A stretch of DNA of 64,000 nucleotides, taken from the NCBI GenBank assembly GCA_036407095.1, contig DASWZV010000066.1, positions 1 through 64,000 of the forward strand. The letters run 5' to 3'. The translations under genes and the position numbers were made by a program. Shown here one piece after another: positions 51,354 to 60,767 of the stretch. The notes below the pieces were generated by a model. The model worked only from the letters and a program-made list of their open reading frames with translations, made no database searches and was not told the DNA's origin. The DNA is from Gp6-AA40 sp036407095 (GTDB lineage Bacteria; Acidobacteriota; Vicinamibacteria; Vicinamibacterales; UBA2999). Position 1 is the stretch's first letter. Every line of letters begins with the position of its first letter.

Positions 51354-52616
51354 GTGCCATCGACGGCGATCGCGCGTAGCCGGGCGCAATTCCTGGCGGC
51401 GACGCTTGTCGCCGTGTTGCTTGCCTTGGCCTGGACGCTGCCAATCTCCAGGCGCGAAATCGTCGACGGCGACTTTCCGTCGCATCTCAAGACAGCCGAG
51501 CAGGTCGCGGCGTCGCCTCACGTTCCCGCGCCGCATTTCCTGTTCTTTGGATCGGTCGCCAGCCTGTTGGTGATCTTCCCGCAGCTCACGTCGACGACCG
51601 CCGGACTCATCGTGATCTCGGTGATTCACATCCTCACAGCGCTCGTGATCCTTTGGTACCTTCGACGCGAGGCCGGCACGGTGTCGCTCAGCACGATTCT
51701 GGTTGCCACGGCATTGCTGATCGTGGCGCCGATTCTTCCGCCGCCCGTCCAACCCAGCGTCTACCTGATCGGGTACTTCACGCCGAATCCCTATCACAAC
51801 GCGACGTTCATCACGTCGAAGCCGTTCTGCCTGCTCCTGCTCTTCGCGGTCGCGGCTGCCTTCCGGCCGAACGCCGGTCGCGGTGTCGTGGGGTGGCTGC
51901 TCGCCGCCGTGCTCCTCGCCGCGATCTCGAAGCCCAACTACATCGTGTGTGTTGTACCAGCCGCTTGTCTGTTCGCCCTCTGGAGATACCGACGGCATGA
52001 GCCGGTTCGGTGGTCGGCGATTGTGACCCTGACTCTGATGGCGGTCATCGTGATTGTCATCGCAGCGCGAGCGTACGGTACGGAGGAAAACGACGGCGCG
52101 CACATCGTCGTTGCCCCCTTTGCGGTGCTTCGCTTTTATACGGACATCGGTCCCTCGGTCGTGGCCAAACTGCTCGCGTCGGTTGCGTTTCCGTTGGTGG
52201 TTGCGGCGGTGTGGCCGGCGCTGCTCCGACGCCCCGATGTGTGGCTGGCGTGGGCCGCAACGATAGTGGGCATTGGACAGGGTTATCTGCTGGCTGAGGC
52301 TGGATCGAGAATGGACCATGCCAACCTGCTCGTCGGTGCTTCGCAGGCTGTGTTCGTGCTGATGGTCGTCTCGGCGGGCGCATTCATGTCGCTGCCGCGC
52401 GCAGTAACCATCACGGAACGGCTACGGCGCTGGTGTGCTGTGGCAGTCCTGCTGCTCCACGTCGCCAGCGGTTATCGTCACGCGTCGCTCAAACTGCTCC
52501 CGGGTGCATGGATCGACGAACCGTTGAGCGCCGTCACTCTTGTGGCTCTCATCGCATGGATCGTGGTGATGTCGCGATCGGAAACACGCCGCGCCGGCGA
52601 AGTGATGGCCGGCTAG
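51354..52616 (+). CDS. Multi-pass membrane protein, glycosyltransferase-like
   Basis: This 420-residue protein has about ten transmembrane helices from FLAATLVAVLLALAWTL onward and no soluble domain. A first periplasmic loop with REIVDGDFPSHLKTAEQV resembles the D/E-containing loop of GT-C glycosyltransferases, but family assignment is uncertain. The GTG start 51354 has no Shine-Dalgarno; a GATAAT -10-like box lies at 51342-51347, so the transcript would have almost no leader. It is divergent from the FkbM gene and followed by a similar membrane protein. Confidence 0.72.
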   Translation: MPSTAIARSRAQFLAATLVAVLLALAWTLPISRREIVDGDFPSHLKTAEQVAASPHVPAPHFLFFGSVASLLVIFPQLTSTTAGLIVISVIHILTALVILWYLRREAGTVSLSTILVATALLIVAPILPPPVQPSVYLIGYFTPNPYHNATFITSKPFCLLLLFAVAAAFRPNAGRGVVGWLLAAVLLAAISKPNYIVCVVPAACLFALWRYRRHEPVRWSAIVTLTLMAVIVIVIAARAYGTEENDGAHIVVAPFAVLRFYTDIGPSVVAKLLASVAFPLVVAAVWPALLRRPDVWLAWAATIVGIGQGYLLAEAGSRMDHANLLVGASQAVFVLMVVSAGAFMSLPRAVTITERLRRWCAVAVLLLHVASGYRHASLKLLPGAWIDEPLSAVTLVALIAWIVVMSRSETRRAGEVMAG

Positions 52617-52631
52617 GCGATTGTCAAAGCG

Positions 52632-54170
52632 GTGAACATTCCGAACGATACCGAAGAAATGATCGGTGAGCGGCTTGCGCAGACGCCCGCGGCACCAGCG
52701 GGAGCCCGCGCGCGCCGGGTTGTCGCGGCGATCGTCATCGGCATTCTTCCGGTCGCAGTCGTGATCGCGATGGCCGCATGGCTCTTTGGCGCATCGCCTG
52801 CGCGAGCGATCCCCTATGTAGGCGATGAAGTCGCGTACTGGCTCCAGATCGCGTCCTTCCAGGCTGCGGGATTCGACGGCGGCTACGCCACCATCGAAGA
52901 ACAGGCTTCGCAAGTCTCCTTTTCACACTTCGGTCCACACGGTCCCGCCTACGCGGTGCTCTTCGGGTCGATCGCACGCGTGGTCGGCTGGAACTACTGG
53001 TCGGGACCGGCGTTCAGTGCCGTGTTTCTCGTGCTGGCGATCGCGGCGTGGGTGCTCTCCGCTCGTCCGCCGTTGGTGGCGGCGTCACTCTTCATGGCCA
53101 CGTTCTGGCCACTCCTGCTCGCTGTGCCCAACACGCTGGAGGAGTCACTGCATGGCGCTGTCGCGTGCGCGATCGCAGCTCTCCTCGTCCGGTTACCGTC
53201 AGAGGAGACAGAAACTGATCGACGGATGTCCACTGCGCTGCTGGGCCTGGTGATCGTCGCGTCGTTGATTCGTCCGCTGTGGGCGCTGCTCGCGATCCCT
53301 CTTGGGGGACGATGGGGTCGCCCCGGCCAGTGGAAGTTCTGGGCGGGGACAGGTGCCGGCGCGGTGTTTGCCGCGTCGATGTACTCGGTATACACGCTGC
53401 TGGCGTCGCCGTATCGCGGGCCGTCGGGTGGCGTGCTGCTCGAGATCCTCTCGCAGCCGTTGACGGTCCTGCCGATAGTGCTGCATCGCCAGGTCGCCCA
53501 GTTCGAGGCATGGTTTGCCTGGCGCGATCAGTGGTTCGAGATTCTCTTCAGGTACGAGCTCATGGCGCTGGGGCTCGCGGCGGCAGTGCTTGCGATGACG
53601 CACCATGACCCACGCGCCCGGCTTCGGCTCGTGTCGGCGGCTGCGATGTCCGCTCTCGTCCTGCTCTCCGTGCTGACGTTCATCAACATCGGATCGTGGC
53701 GGGACTACCGGATGGTCACGCCGATCGTGCTGCTGCTGTGGCTGTTGATCGCATCGGTCCGTCCGCGCGCGCTGTGGGTCGCGATTGCCATCCATCTGCT
53801 CGTGGCACCGATCGGTGCGCGCACCTTTGCCGATTTCCAGGAGCCCCGCTTCCACGACGACCCTCGTCCCGCGATCGACGCCTTCGCCTCGGAGGTGCGG
53901 GGAGTACTCGCCTACGACAGGTCGCTGCCGCCCTGGGGCAATTCCGTGCTCGTGCATCTCGACGCGTATCAGTTCCCCCTGCTCGGCTTGCCGAAGGGGA
54001 TCGGCGTCTCGATGGCGTTCGAGTGGGACAAGGTGGCTGTGCCATTCAAATCGCGATATCTGCTGCTGCGTCCGGCGGATGTCGACGCGCTGGCCGGGAT
54101 CGTTCGCATGCGCAAGTTACGGGACACCTCGCTCGGCGCGCTGTACGAGAACCTCGATTGGCGCCGCTGA
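52632..54170 (+). CDS. Multi-pass membrane protein, glycosyltransferase-like
   Basis: This 512-residue protein has many transmembrane segments and, near residue 62, the loop YVGDEVAYWLQIASFQAAGF, which fits the acidic first-loop motif of GT-C/PMT-like transferases. It shares overall design with the preceding gene and with 60768-62447. The start codon is GTG 52632; ATG 52659 is an alternative. Only 15 bp separate it from the preceding gene, so they are co-transcribed. Donor and acceptor unknown. Confidence 0.72.
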   Translation: MNIPNDTEEMIGERLAQTPAAPAGARARRVVAAIVIGILPVAVVIAMAAWLFGASPARAIPYVGDEVAYWLQIASFQAAGFDGGYATIEEQASQVSFSHFGPHGPAYAVLFGSIARVVGWNYWSGPAFSAVFLVLAIAAWVLSARPPLVAASLFMATFWPLLLAVPNTLEESLHGAVACAIAALLVRLPSEETETDRRMSTALLGLVIVASLIRPLWALLAIPLGGRWGRPGQWKFWAGTGAGAVFAASMYSVYTLLASPYRGPSGGVLLEILSQPLTVLPIVLHRQVAQFEAWFAWRDQWFEILFRYELMALGLAAAVLAMTHHDPRARLRLVSAAAMSALVLLSVLTFINIGSWRDYRMVTPIVLLLWLLIASVRPRALWVAIAIHLLVAPIGARTFADFQEPRFHDDPRPAIDAFASEVRGVLAYDRSLPPWGNSVLVHLDAYQFPLLGLPKGIGVSMAFEWDKVAVPFKSRYLLLRPADVDALAGIVRMRKLRDTSLGALYENLDWRR

Positions 54171-54195
54171 GACCGAAGACACATAATCCAGTTGT

Positions 54196-54299
54196 ATGTA
54201 TCAGCGATTTCTAAATCGGGCCGCCCGTTGGTTGGCCCGCGGAATCGCGGTCGCGACATCGAAGCGACCGCTACAGAAGTGACCCAAACAGTCCACTAG
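54196..54299 (+). repeat. 103-bp dispersed repeat, copy 2 (in front of holB)
   Basis: It matches the reverse complement of 13231-13333. It contains CGGGCC...GGCCCG and CGGTCGC...GCGACCG pairings and ends CTACAGAAGTGACCCAAACA followed by GTCCACTA, four bases before the holB GTG. No Shine-Dalgarno is visible between it and the start codon. Confidence 0.8.
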
Positions 54300-54303
54300 T
54301 CAC

Positions 54304-55317
54304 GTGCCCTTCCGCGACATCGTCGGCCATCGGCGGCTCGTCTCGCTGCTCTCGCGCGCCTGCGCCCGTGAGACCCTGCCGCCCTCGTTGTTGTTCGCCG
54401 GTCCGTCGGGTGTCGGGAAACGCCGGGTCGCGCTCGCGATCGCCGAAGCCGTCAACTGTCTGAAGCCGCGCGCGTCGGCCGAGCTCGAGCGGGACGCGTG
54501 TGGCGAATGCGCGTCGTGCAAGCGCATCGCGCGCGGCGTGCATCTGGATGTCATCGTGATCGAGCCTGGAGACAGCGGGTCGATCAAGATCGAACAGGTC
54601 CGCGATGTGATCGATCGAGCCGACTACCGGCCGTTCGAGGGCAAGCGCCGGGTCGTGATCATCGACGAAGCCGACGCGCTCGTGGCAGCGGCGCAGAATG
54701 CGCTGCTCAAGACGCTCGAGGAGCCCCCCTCCGCATCGATCTTCGTGCTCGTCTCGTCGATGCCCGACGCGCTGCTGCCGACAGTCATCTCACGCTGTCC
54801 GCGTCTGCGCTTCGCGCCGTTGTCGACCGCTGAAGTGACCACTGCCCTGATCGAGGGCCATGGATACGGCGAAAGCGACGCGCGCGCGACCGCGGCCGAC
54901 GCCGACGGCAGCATCGGACGCGCGCTCGAGGCCAACTCCGCCGATCTCGCCGAGGCACGGGGAGAGGCCGGCCGTCTCCTGCAGCACGCGGCTCGCGTGA
55001 GCGATCCTGGGCGCCGAATCGACGCGGCGAAGAATCTCATCACGACCAAGTCCGGCGCCACGGCCGAACGCGAGCAGCTCGCCGCATGTTTGCGCGCGCT
55101 CGCGTCGCTGCTTCGCGATACCAGCATTCTCGCGCTCGGCGGCGATCGACGCATGCTCGGAAACGCCGACCTCGAGCCCACGTTGATGACGGTGTCGCGC
55201 ACCTTCGACGGCCGTCGCAGCATGCTCGCTTATACGGCGGTCGACGAGGCGCTGGCAGCGCTCGCCAAGAATGTGAGCCCGAAAGTGGTCGCGGACTGGC
55301 TGGTGTTGCAGCTGTAG
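54304..55317 (+). CDS. holB: DNA polymerase III subunit delta prime
   Basis: This 337-residue clamp-loader subunit has a Walker A-like GPSGVGKR (33-40), with Arg in place of the usual Ser/Thr (delta prime is a non-catalytic ATPase-fold subunit). It also has four zinc-binding Cys: Cys 52, then Cys 66-x2-Cys 69-x2-Cys 72. RVVIIDEADALVAAAQNALLK and the LEEPPSASIFVLVS block are highly characteristic. The start is GTG 54304, preceded by the 103-bp repeat rather than a normal leader. pdxA follows after a REP-like element. Confidence 0.9.
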   Translation: MPFRDIVGHRRLVSLLSRACARETLPPSLLFAGPSGVGKRRVALAIAEAVNCLKPRASAELERDACGECASCKRIARGVHLDVIVIEPGDSGSIKIEQVRDVIDRADYRPFEGKRRVVIIDEADALVAAAQNALLKTLEEPPSASIFVLVSSMPDALLPTVISRCPRLRFAPLSTAEVTTALIEGHGYGESDARATAADADGSIGRALEANSADLAEARGEAGRLLQHAARVSDPGRRIDAAKNLITTKSGATAEREQLAACLRALASLLRDTSILALGGDRRMLGNADLEPTLMTVSRTFDGRRSMLAYTAVDEALAALAKNVSPKVVADWLVLQL

Positions 55318-55327
55318 CAAGAACAGG

Positions 55328-55386
55328 CGTAGGGGCCGCCTTCAAGCTGCCAGGCGGCAGGGCCGGCGAAAGCCGGCCTCTACGTT
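55328..55386. repeat. REP-like doublet with TACGT ends
   Basis: An inverted half-copy (CGTAGGGGCCGCCTTCA, 55328-55344) faces a full hairpin GGCCGGC-GAAA-GCCGGCC (55361-55378) followed by TCTACGTT. The left part is the complement of the CTACG-tailed half at 18991. It fills the holB-pdxA gap. Confidence 0.7.
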
Positions 55387-55393
55387 GCTACCT

Positions 55394-56275
55394 ATGAAAC
55401 CACGCATCGGCATCACGGCTGGTGACCCGGCCGGCATCGGGCCCGAGATCGCCGCGAAGGCGGCTGCGGATGAACGCGTCCGCACCGTCTGTGAACCGGT
55501 GCTCTATGGCCCGCCCGCCGGTATGACGTTCGCTCCGGGTGTGCTCTCCGCTGACGCCGGGCGCGCGGCGTACGACGCGATCTGCGCGGCGGTCCGCGAC
55601 GCGCTCTCGGGTGCCATTGGCGGAATCGCCACGGCGCCGGTCAACAAGCTCGCCTTCGCCCGCGCAGGGCTCCCCTGGAAGGGGCACACCGATCTTCTCG
55701 GTCACCTCACCGGAAGCCCGCGGGTCGCGATGATGTTCTGGTCGGACGCGCTCAAGGTGATTCTGGCGACGGTGCACGTGCCGCTCGCGGCCGTGCCCCG
55801 TGCCCTGACCCGCGAGGTCGTCGATGGCACCATCGACCTGACGGCTCGCGAGCTGCCACGATTCGGCGTGCCGCGTCCACGCCTCGCCCTCGCCGGGCTC
55901 AATCCGCATGCAGGCGAGGCGGGCCTGCTCGGTGATGAGGAGCTGCACGTGCTGCAACCAGCTGTCGAGGCCGCCCGTGCACGGGGCATCGTCATCGACG
56001 GCCCTTTTCCGGGCGATACCGTCTTCGTGCGAGCGGTGTCTGGCGACTTCGATGCGGTGATCGCCTGCTATCACGACCAGGGGCTGATCCCGGTCAAGCT
56101 CATGGCCTTCGGCCATGCAGTCAACGTGACCCTGGGGCTGCCGATCGTGCGGACGTCCGTCGATCACGGGACGGCATTCGATATCGCCGGCCGAAGCCTC
56201 GCGAATCCCTCGAGCATGATCGAAGCCGTGCTGCTCGCCGCCAGGCTGGCGGCGCGATCCATCGATGATGAGTGA
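55394..56275 (+). CDS. pdxA: 4-hydroxythreonine-4-phosphate dehydrogenase
   Basis: This 293-residue enzyme oxidises 4-phosphohydroxy-L-threonine in the DXP-dependent pyridoxal phosphate pathway. GITAGDPAGIGPEI at the start, KGHTDLLGH (97-104), NPHAGEAG and CYHDQGLIPVK are the family's substrate- and metal-binding blocks. It is about 35 residues shorter than E. coli PdxA, mostly in the N-terminal half. The start at ATG 55394 excludes three extra residues. Confidence 0.92.
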   Translation: MKPRIGITAGDPAGIGPEIAAKAAADERVRTVCEPVLYGPPAGMTFAPGVLSADAGRAAYDAICAAVRDALSGAIGGIATAPVNKLAFARAGLPWKGHTDLLGHLTGSPRVAMMFWSDALKVILATVHVPLAAVPRALTREVVDGTIDLTARELPRFGVPRPRLALAGLNPHAGEAGLLGDEELHVLQPAVEAARARGIVIDGPFPGDTVFVRAVSGDFDAVIACYHDQGLIPVKLMAFGHAVNVTLGLPIVRTSVDHGTAFDIAGRSLANPSSMIEAVLLAARLAARSIDDE

Positions 56276-56297
56276 ATAGCGACCAATCGCACGCGTT

Positions 56298-57989
56298 CTA
56301 TTGCTCTCGAAACCCGTTCGTGAGCGGATAACGCCGGTCTCGTCCGAAGCTCTTTCTCGTGATCTTGACGCCGGGCGGCGCCTGCCTGCGTTTGTATTCC
56401 GCGGCGTATAACAGACGTTGCACGCGTGTCACTGTTTCGTGCGGGAAGCCTCGCGCGGTGATCTCCTGAACGCTCAGCTCCTCTTCGATCAGTCCCTGCA
56501 GGATCGCGTCGAGCTCATCGTACGGGGGGAGCGAGTCCTGGTCCTTCTGATTCGGCCGCAGTTCGGCGGTCGGCGCTTTCTCGATCGACGACTCCGGAAT
56601 CACACGGCCGCTCGGTCCAAGCGCTCCCTCAGGCACGTGCTCGTTCCGCCATCGTGACAGCGCGTAGACCTCCGTCTTGTAGATGTCCTTGAGGACCGAG
56701 TAGCCACCGCACATGTCGCCGTACAGGGTGGCGTAGCCGACCGACATCTCCGACTTGTTGCCGGTGGTGACCAGCAGCTCCGAGAACTTGTTCGACAGCG
56801 CCATCAGGAGCACGCCTCGCGCGCGGGCCTGAAGGTTTTCTTCGGTGACGTCTCGCGGACGGTCTTTGAAGACCGGTTTCAGAATCCCCTCGAACGCTTT
56901 CACCGCATCTTCGATCGGCAGCGTCTCGAGATGCACGCCCAGCAGCCGGGCCGACTCCTCGGCATCGTCCTGACTCGCGTCACTTGTGAATCGCGAGGGC
57001 AGTCGCACTCCGCGGACGCCCCTCGCCCCGAGAGCATCCACGGCGACAGCGACGGTCAGGGCCGAGTCGATTCCGCCCGACAATCCAAGCACGACGCCCG
57101 GGAATCTATTCTTGCGGACGTAGTCCCGGAGCCCGAGCACCATCGCGTTGTAGATCGATGACAGACGGGGTTCGTCGGTCCACTGCGTACACCCGGTGCA
57201 GCACAGGCGGCCGTTCGCCCGTTCCCACCGGGTCATCGTCAACGCGGTGCGCCAGAACGGAAGGACGTGCGCGAGCGAACCGTCACGGTTCATCACGAAC
57301 GAGCCGCCATCGAAGACGAGTTCATCCTGACCACCGACCTGGTTCACGTACATCAACGGCAGTCCCGATTGCACGGTCCGCAGGCGACTGAGCTCGAGTC
57401 GCTGACCGAATTTCTCGACTTCGAAGGGCGACCCGTTCGGTACGAGCAGCAGCTCGGCACCCGCGCGTGACAGGTGCACCGAGCACTCTTCGAACCAGAT
57501 GTCTTCGCAGATCGGCATACCAACAGGAACGCCTCGGAAATCAACGGGTGTCGGCAGCGGCCCGGGAGCGAAGACGCGCTTCTCGTCGAAGACGCCGTAG
57601 TTCGGGAGCTCGTGCTTGAATCGAAGGGCGCTCGCGCCATCGGCGACGAGCGCGGCGGTGTTGTGAAGCCGACCCTCGTGCACCCACGGCAGCGTGACCA
57701 CCAAGCCCGGCCCGCCATCGGCGCTCTCGCGTTCCAATTCACCCAGGACTGCAGCAGCCGCTTTCACGAGCGCGGGGCGCAACACGAGATCTTCGGGTGG
57801 GTAACCGACGAGTACGAGCTCCGGGAAGACCACGAGGTCCGCGCCCTGTGCGGCAGCCTCCACGCGTGCGCGTCTCACGATCGCGGAATTGCCTGCTATG
57901 TCACCGACGATCGGATTGACTTGAGCGACAGCTATCGAGAGGCGGGCGGGTGTGGGCACTGCTGTCGCTAGGATACCCGAGCCGTGCAA
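56298..57989 (-). CDS. nadE: Glutamine-dependent NAD+ synthetase
   Basis: This 563-residue fusion of a nitrilase-type glutaminase and an NAD synthetase converts nicotinic-acid adenine dinucleotide to NAD+. The glutaminase triad is Glu 57 (VVFPELVLVGYPPED), Lys 125 (FKHELPNYGVFDE) and Cys 161 (ICEDIWFE). The synthetase has the PP-loop LGLSGGIDSAL at about residues 300-308 and the TTGNKSEMSVGYATLYGDMCGG block. It is convergent with pdxA. Confidence 0.94.
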   Translation of the reverse strand: MHGSGILATAVPTPARLSIAVAQVNPIVGDIAGNSAIVRRARVEAAAQGADLVVFPELVLVGYPPEDLVLRPALVKAAAAVLGELERESADGGPGLVVTLPWVHEGRLHNTAALVADGASALRFKHELPNYGVFDEKRVFAPGPLPTPVDFRGVPVGMPICEDIWFEECSVHLSRAGAELLLVPNGSPFEVEKFGQRLELSRLRTVQSGLPLMYVNQVGGQDELVFDGGSFVMNRDGSLAHVLPFWRTALTMTRWERANGRLCCTGCTQWTDEPRLSSIYNAMVLGLRDYVRKNRFPGVVLGLSGGIDSALTVAVAVDALGARGVRGVRLPSRFTSDASQDDAEESARLLGVHLETLPIEDAVKAFEGILKPVFKDRPRDVTEENLQARARGVLLMALSNKFSELLVTTGNKSEMSVGYATLYGDMCGGYSVLKDIYKTEVYALSRWRNEHVPEGALGPSGRVIPESSIEKAPTAELRPNQKDQDSLPPYDELDAILQGLIEEELSVQEITARGFPHETVTRVQRLLYAAEYKRRQAPPGVKITRKSFGRDRRYPLTNGFREQ

Positions 57990-58313
57990 TGCCCCAACGC
58001 AGTGGTCGGTTGCAGTGGCCGGACGCGGAATGAGGTCATAGGGATTGGCTCGAGGGGTCGATACTCATGGCGTCGCGTATCTGACAACCCACTGATGACG
58101 CACTGATCTCGCGTATCAATGTCTGCCGGAAACCGGCGACTTCGTGCCGTAAGCGTAATCGGAAGAACCCTGAAATACAGGAGCGTAAACCCTCTACGCA
58201 CTAGCGCAATCTCATCATACAGTCGGATCTTCGGCTGATCGCAGTAACTTTCTGGTCCACTTGCACTTAAGCCTGAAAACTCATCTGGCCGTTTCCTTGC
58301 ACGGAACTCGTGC
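57990..58313. other. 324-bp intergenic region
   Basis: No open frame of note. Small hairpins occur at 58125-58137 (GCCGG-AAA-CCGGC), and GCACG-GAACT-CGTGC at 58299-58313 directly abuts the ATG of the Ig-like protein gene. It should hold divergent promoters for nadE and that gene; I could not identify -35/-10 boxes with confidence. Confidence 0.5.
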
Positions 58314-60647
58314 ATGGAACCCTTGTGTCGACGTTCGCTCGTGATGCTCTTTGTACTGCTCGCTACACCACTGGCGGCAAACAGTCAGACGCTGACTGCA
58401 GTGTGGGATCCGAACCCCGCGGCCGACCAGGTCACGAGCTATCAGGTCTGCATTGGCACGACTTCACTCAGTTGCAACTTCAAGAACGCGACGGTCTCGT
58501 CGACCGAATCGTCCTACGTTTTCACTCCGAATCCGGGCGTCCTGTATCGCGTCGCGGTCCGCGCAGCAAATGCCGCGGGCCCCGGTAGCTATTCGTCCGA
58601 AGTGACCGTCTCGACACCGGCCATCGCGACGATTGCCAACCGCACGAGCACCCTCAACACGGCGATATCTGCATTCACGGTGACCGCCTCCGATCCCGAT
58701 GGCGGGACGCTGAAGTTCACGCACACAGGGCTTCCCATCGGATTGACCCTCAACCAGTCGACCGGTGTCATCACCGGAACGCCGACGACCGCGGGGGCGT
58801 TCAACGTCACGATTTTCGTGAACGACGGATTGGTGACGAGCTCAGCATCGTTCGTCTGGACGATTCAGGGTGCGGCGGACACGACGGCGCCCGCGCTCTC
58901 GATCACCAGCCATACGAACGGTCAGACGGTCAGCAGCGCAAACATTACGCTTGCCGGCACGGCAACCGATAGCGGTGTGGGCAACAGCGGAATTGCGAGC
59001 GTGACGGTCAACGGGTCGCCCGCGAGCAGCGGTACCGCAACGCTCGGCAACACCGCGAACTGGAGCCGGGCTCTGACGCTGGTCAACGGATCGAACCTGC
59101 TCACCGTTGTGGCAACCGACGGCGCGGGGAATGCTCGGACCGCGCAGATTACTGTCAATCTCTCCGTGCCAGCCACCGACACGACGCCGCCGAACGTATC
59201 GATCACCAGCCATACCCCCGGTCAGACGGTGACCACACCGAGCATCACGCTCGCCGGTACGGCGAGCGACAGCGGCACCGGCGGCAGTGGCATCACGAGG
59301 GTGACGGTCAACGGTGTGACGACGAGTGGCGGGACGGCCACCGGAAGCAACACGGCAACTTGGAGCGTGACCGGAACGCTGGTGACTGGCGGGAACCTGT
59401 TCACAGTGGTCGCTACTGATGGTTCCGGCAACGCCCGCACGACGCAGATCACCATCAACCTGTCATCGTCGCCGCCGCCGACCGACACCACTGCACCGAG
59501 CCTGTCGATTACGAGTCATACATCCGGTCAGACCGTGACCACGCCGAACATCACCCTCTCCGGTACGGCGGGCGACAGTGGCAGCGGCGGCAGCGGCATC
59601 GCGCAAGTGACGGTCAACGGCACCGTTGCAAGTGGTAGCACGGCTGCGGGAAACAATGTCGCCTTCTGGGGCGCCGCGGTGACCCTTGTCAGCGGCTCGA
59701 ACGTATTCACCGTGGCAGCCACGGACGGCGCGGGGAACGTCCGAACCACGCAGATAACCATCAATCTCTCGTCCGTGACGGCCCCCGCGGTCGGTGCCAA
59801 CTCGGTGACGCCGAACACCGGTTCAGGGACCAGTCAAACCTTCGCGATGCAGTTCTCCGATAGCAGGGGGGCGGCGCAGCTGCGGACCGTGTGGGTCTGG
59901 TTTGCCGGCGGCAATAGCATGTGCCTCGTGTATCACGACCGGACGACCAACATGCTGAATCTGATCGACGACGCAGGCGCGTCATGGATGGCGACGCCCC
60001 TGGGCAGCGGCACACTGCAAAATGGTTCTTGTTCGGTCGCCTCAGACCTCAGCTCTGCATCAGTGAGCGGCGCAAACCTGACGTTGAACCTCGCCGTCAC
60101 ATTCACGCCGTCGATGAGTGGACCGAAGACAGTCCGGTTGTTCGCGAACTCGGCGGGCACTCTTTCGAGCGGATGGCAGGACCGGGGCACGTGGACCGTT
60201 CCGACACCGCCGACAGTGCCGCCTGGTGTCAGTGCAATTTCTGCGACGCCAGGTAGTGGCTCAGGCAACAGTCAAACCTTCGTACTGCAGTACTCGGACA
60301 GCCGGGGAGCGACCTCTCTGGTGAGTGAGTGGGTCTGGTTCAGCGGCAACCCGGGGCACTGTTTGGTCGCTCACGATCGAGCGACCGATAACGTCTATCT
60401 GCTCAACGATGCTGGCACAGGCTGGTTGGGTCAGAAGCTAGGCAGTGGAACCCTGCAGAACAGCTACTGTTCGATCAATGTCGCCGGCACGTCGGTTTCC
60501 CTCAGTGGTGGGATGCTGACGCTGACGCTTCCAGTCACCTTCAATACGCCGGCGTTCAGCGGGACGAAGACGATCCAAATGTTCGCCAACGCAGCCGGAG
60601 AGCTCGCGAGTGGCTGGCAGAACCGCGGTAGCTGGATCGTTCCATAG
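58314..60647 (+). CDS. Secreted multi-domain Ig-like/fibronectin-type repeat protein
   Basis: This 777-residue secreted protein has a signal peptide to about residue 25. Then come a fibronectin-type-III-like domain (about 26-105), a putative-Ig (He_PIG-like) domain (about 106-193), three Ig-like repeats of about 97 residues (TTAPxLSITSHTxGQTV at each start) and two C-terminal repeats of about 130 residues starting SVTPNTGSGTSQTFAMQFSD and SATPGSGSGNSQTFVLQYSD. No catalytic motif is present. It is likely a surface or adhesion protein. The ATG lacks a Shine-Dalgarno and is preceded by a hairpin. Confidence 0.83.
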   Translation: MEPLCRRSLVMLFVLLATPLAANSQTLTAVWDPNPAADQVTSYQVCIGTTSLSCNFKNATVSSTESSYVFTPNPGVLYRVAVRAANAAGPGSYSSEVTVSTPAIATIANRTSTLNTAISAFTVTASDPDGGTLKFTHTGLPIGLTLNQSTGVITGTPTTAGAFNVTIFVNDGLVTSSASFVWTIQGAADTTAPALSITSHTNGQTVSSANITLAGTATDSGVGNSGIASVTVNGSPASSGTATLGNTANWSRALTLVNGSNLLTVVATDGAGNARTAQITVNLSVPATDTTPPNVSITSHTPGQTVTTPSITLAGTASDSGTGGSGITRVTVNGVTTSGGTATGSNTATWSVTGTLVTGGNLFTVVATDGSGNARTTQITINLSSSPPPTDTTAPSLSITSHTSGQTVTTPNITLSGTAGDSGSGGSGIAQVTVNGTVASGSTAAGNNVAFWGAAVTLVSGSNVFTVAATDGAGNVRTTQITINLSSVTAPAVGANSVTPNTGSGTSQTFAMQFSDSRGAAQLRTVWVWFAGGNSMCLVYHDRTTNMLNLIDDAGASWMATPLGSGTLQNGSCSVASDLSSASVSGANLTLNLAVTFTPSMSGPKTVRLFANSAGTLSSGWQDRGTWTVPTPPTVPPGVSAISATPGSGSGNSQTFVLQYSDSRGATSLVSEWVWFSGNPGHCLVAHDRATDNVYLLNDAGTGWLGQKLGSGTLQNSYCSINVAGTSVSLSGGMLTLTLPVTFNTPAFSGTKTIQMFANAAGELASGWQNRGSWIVP

Positions 60648-60664
60648 CGTTCCACAGGTGTGCT

Positions 60665-60703
60665 GACCGGGCCTCGTCGCATGTCAGCGGCGGGGCCCGG
60701 GTC
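60665..60703 (+). terminator. GC-rich hairpin after the Ig-like protein gene
   Basis: GACCGGGCC (60665-60673) pairs with GGCCCGGGTC (60694-60703) with one bulged base. It begins 18 bp after the stop. There is no T-tract. Confidence 0.4.
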
Positions 60704-60767
60704 CCTTCGGCCACGAGTCCCTTTCCGAGAGTTCCGACCTTTGCGAGGGTAAGTCGTTCGTGCGATA

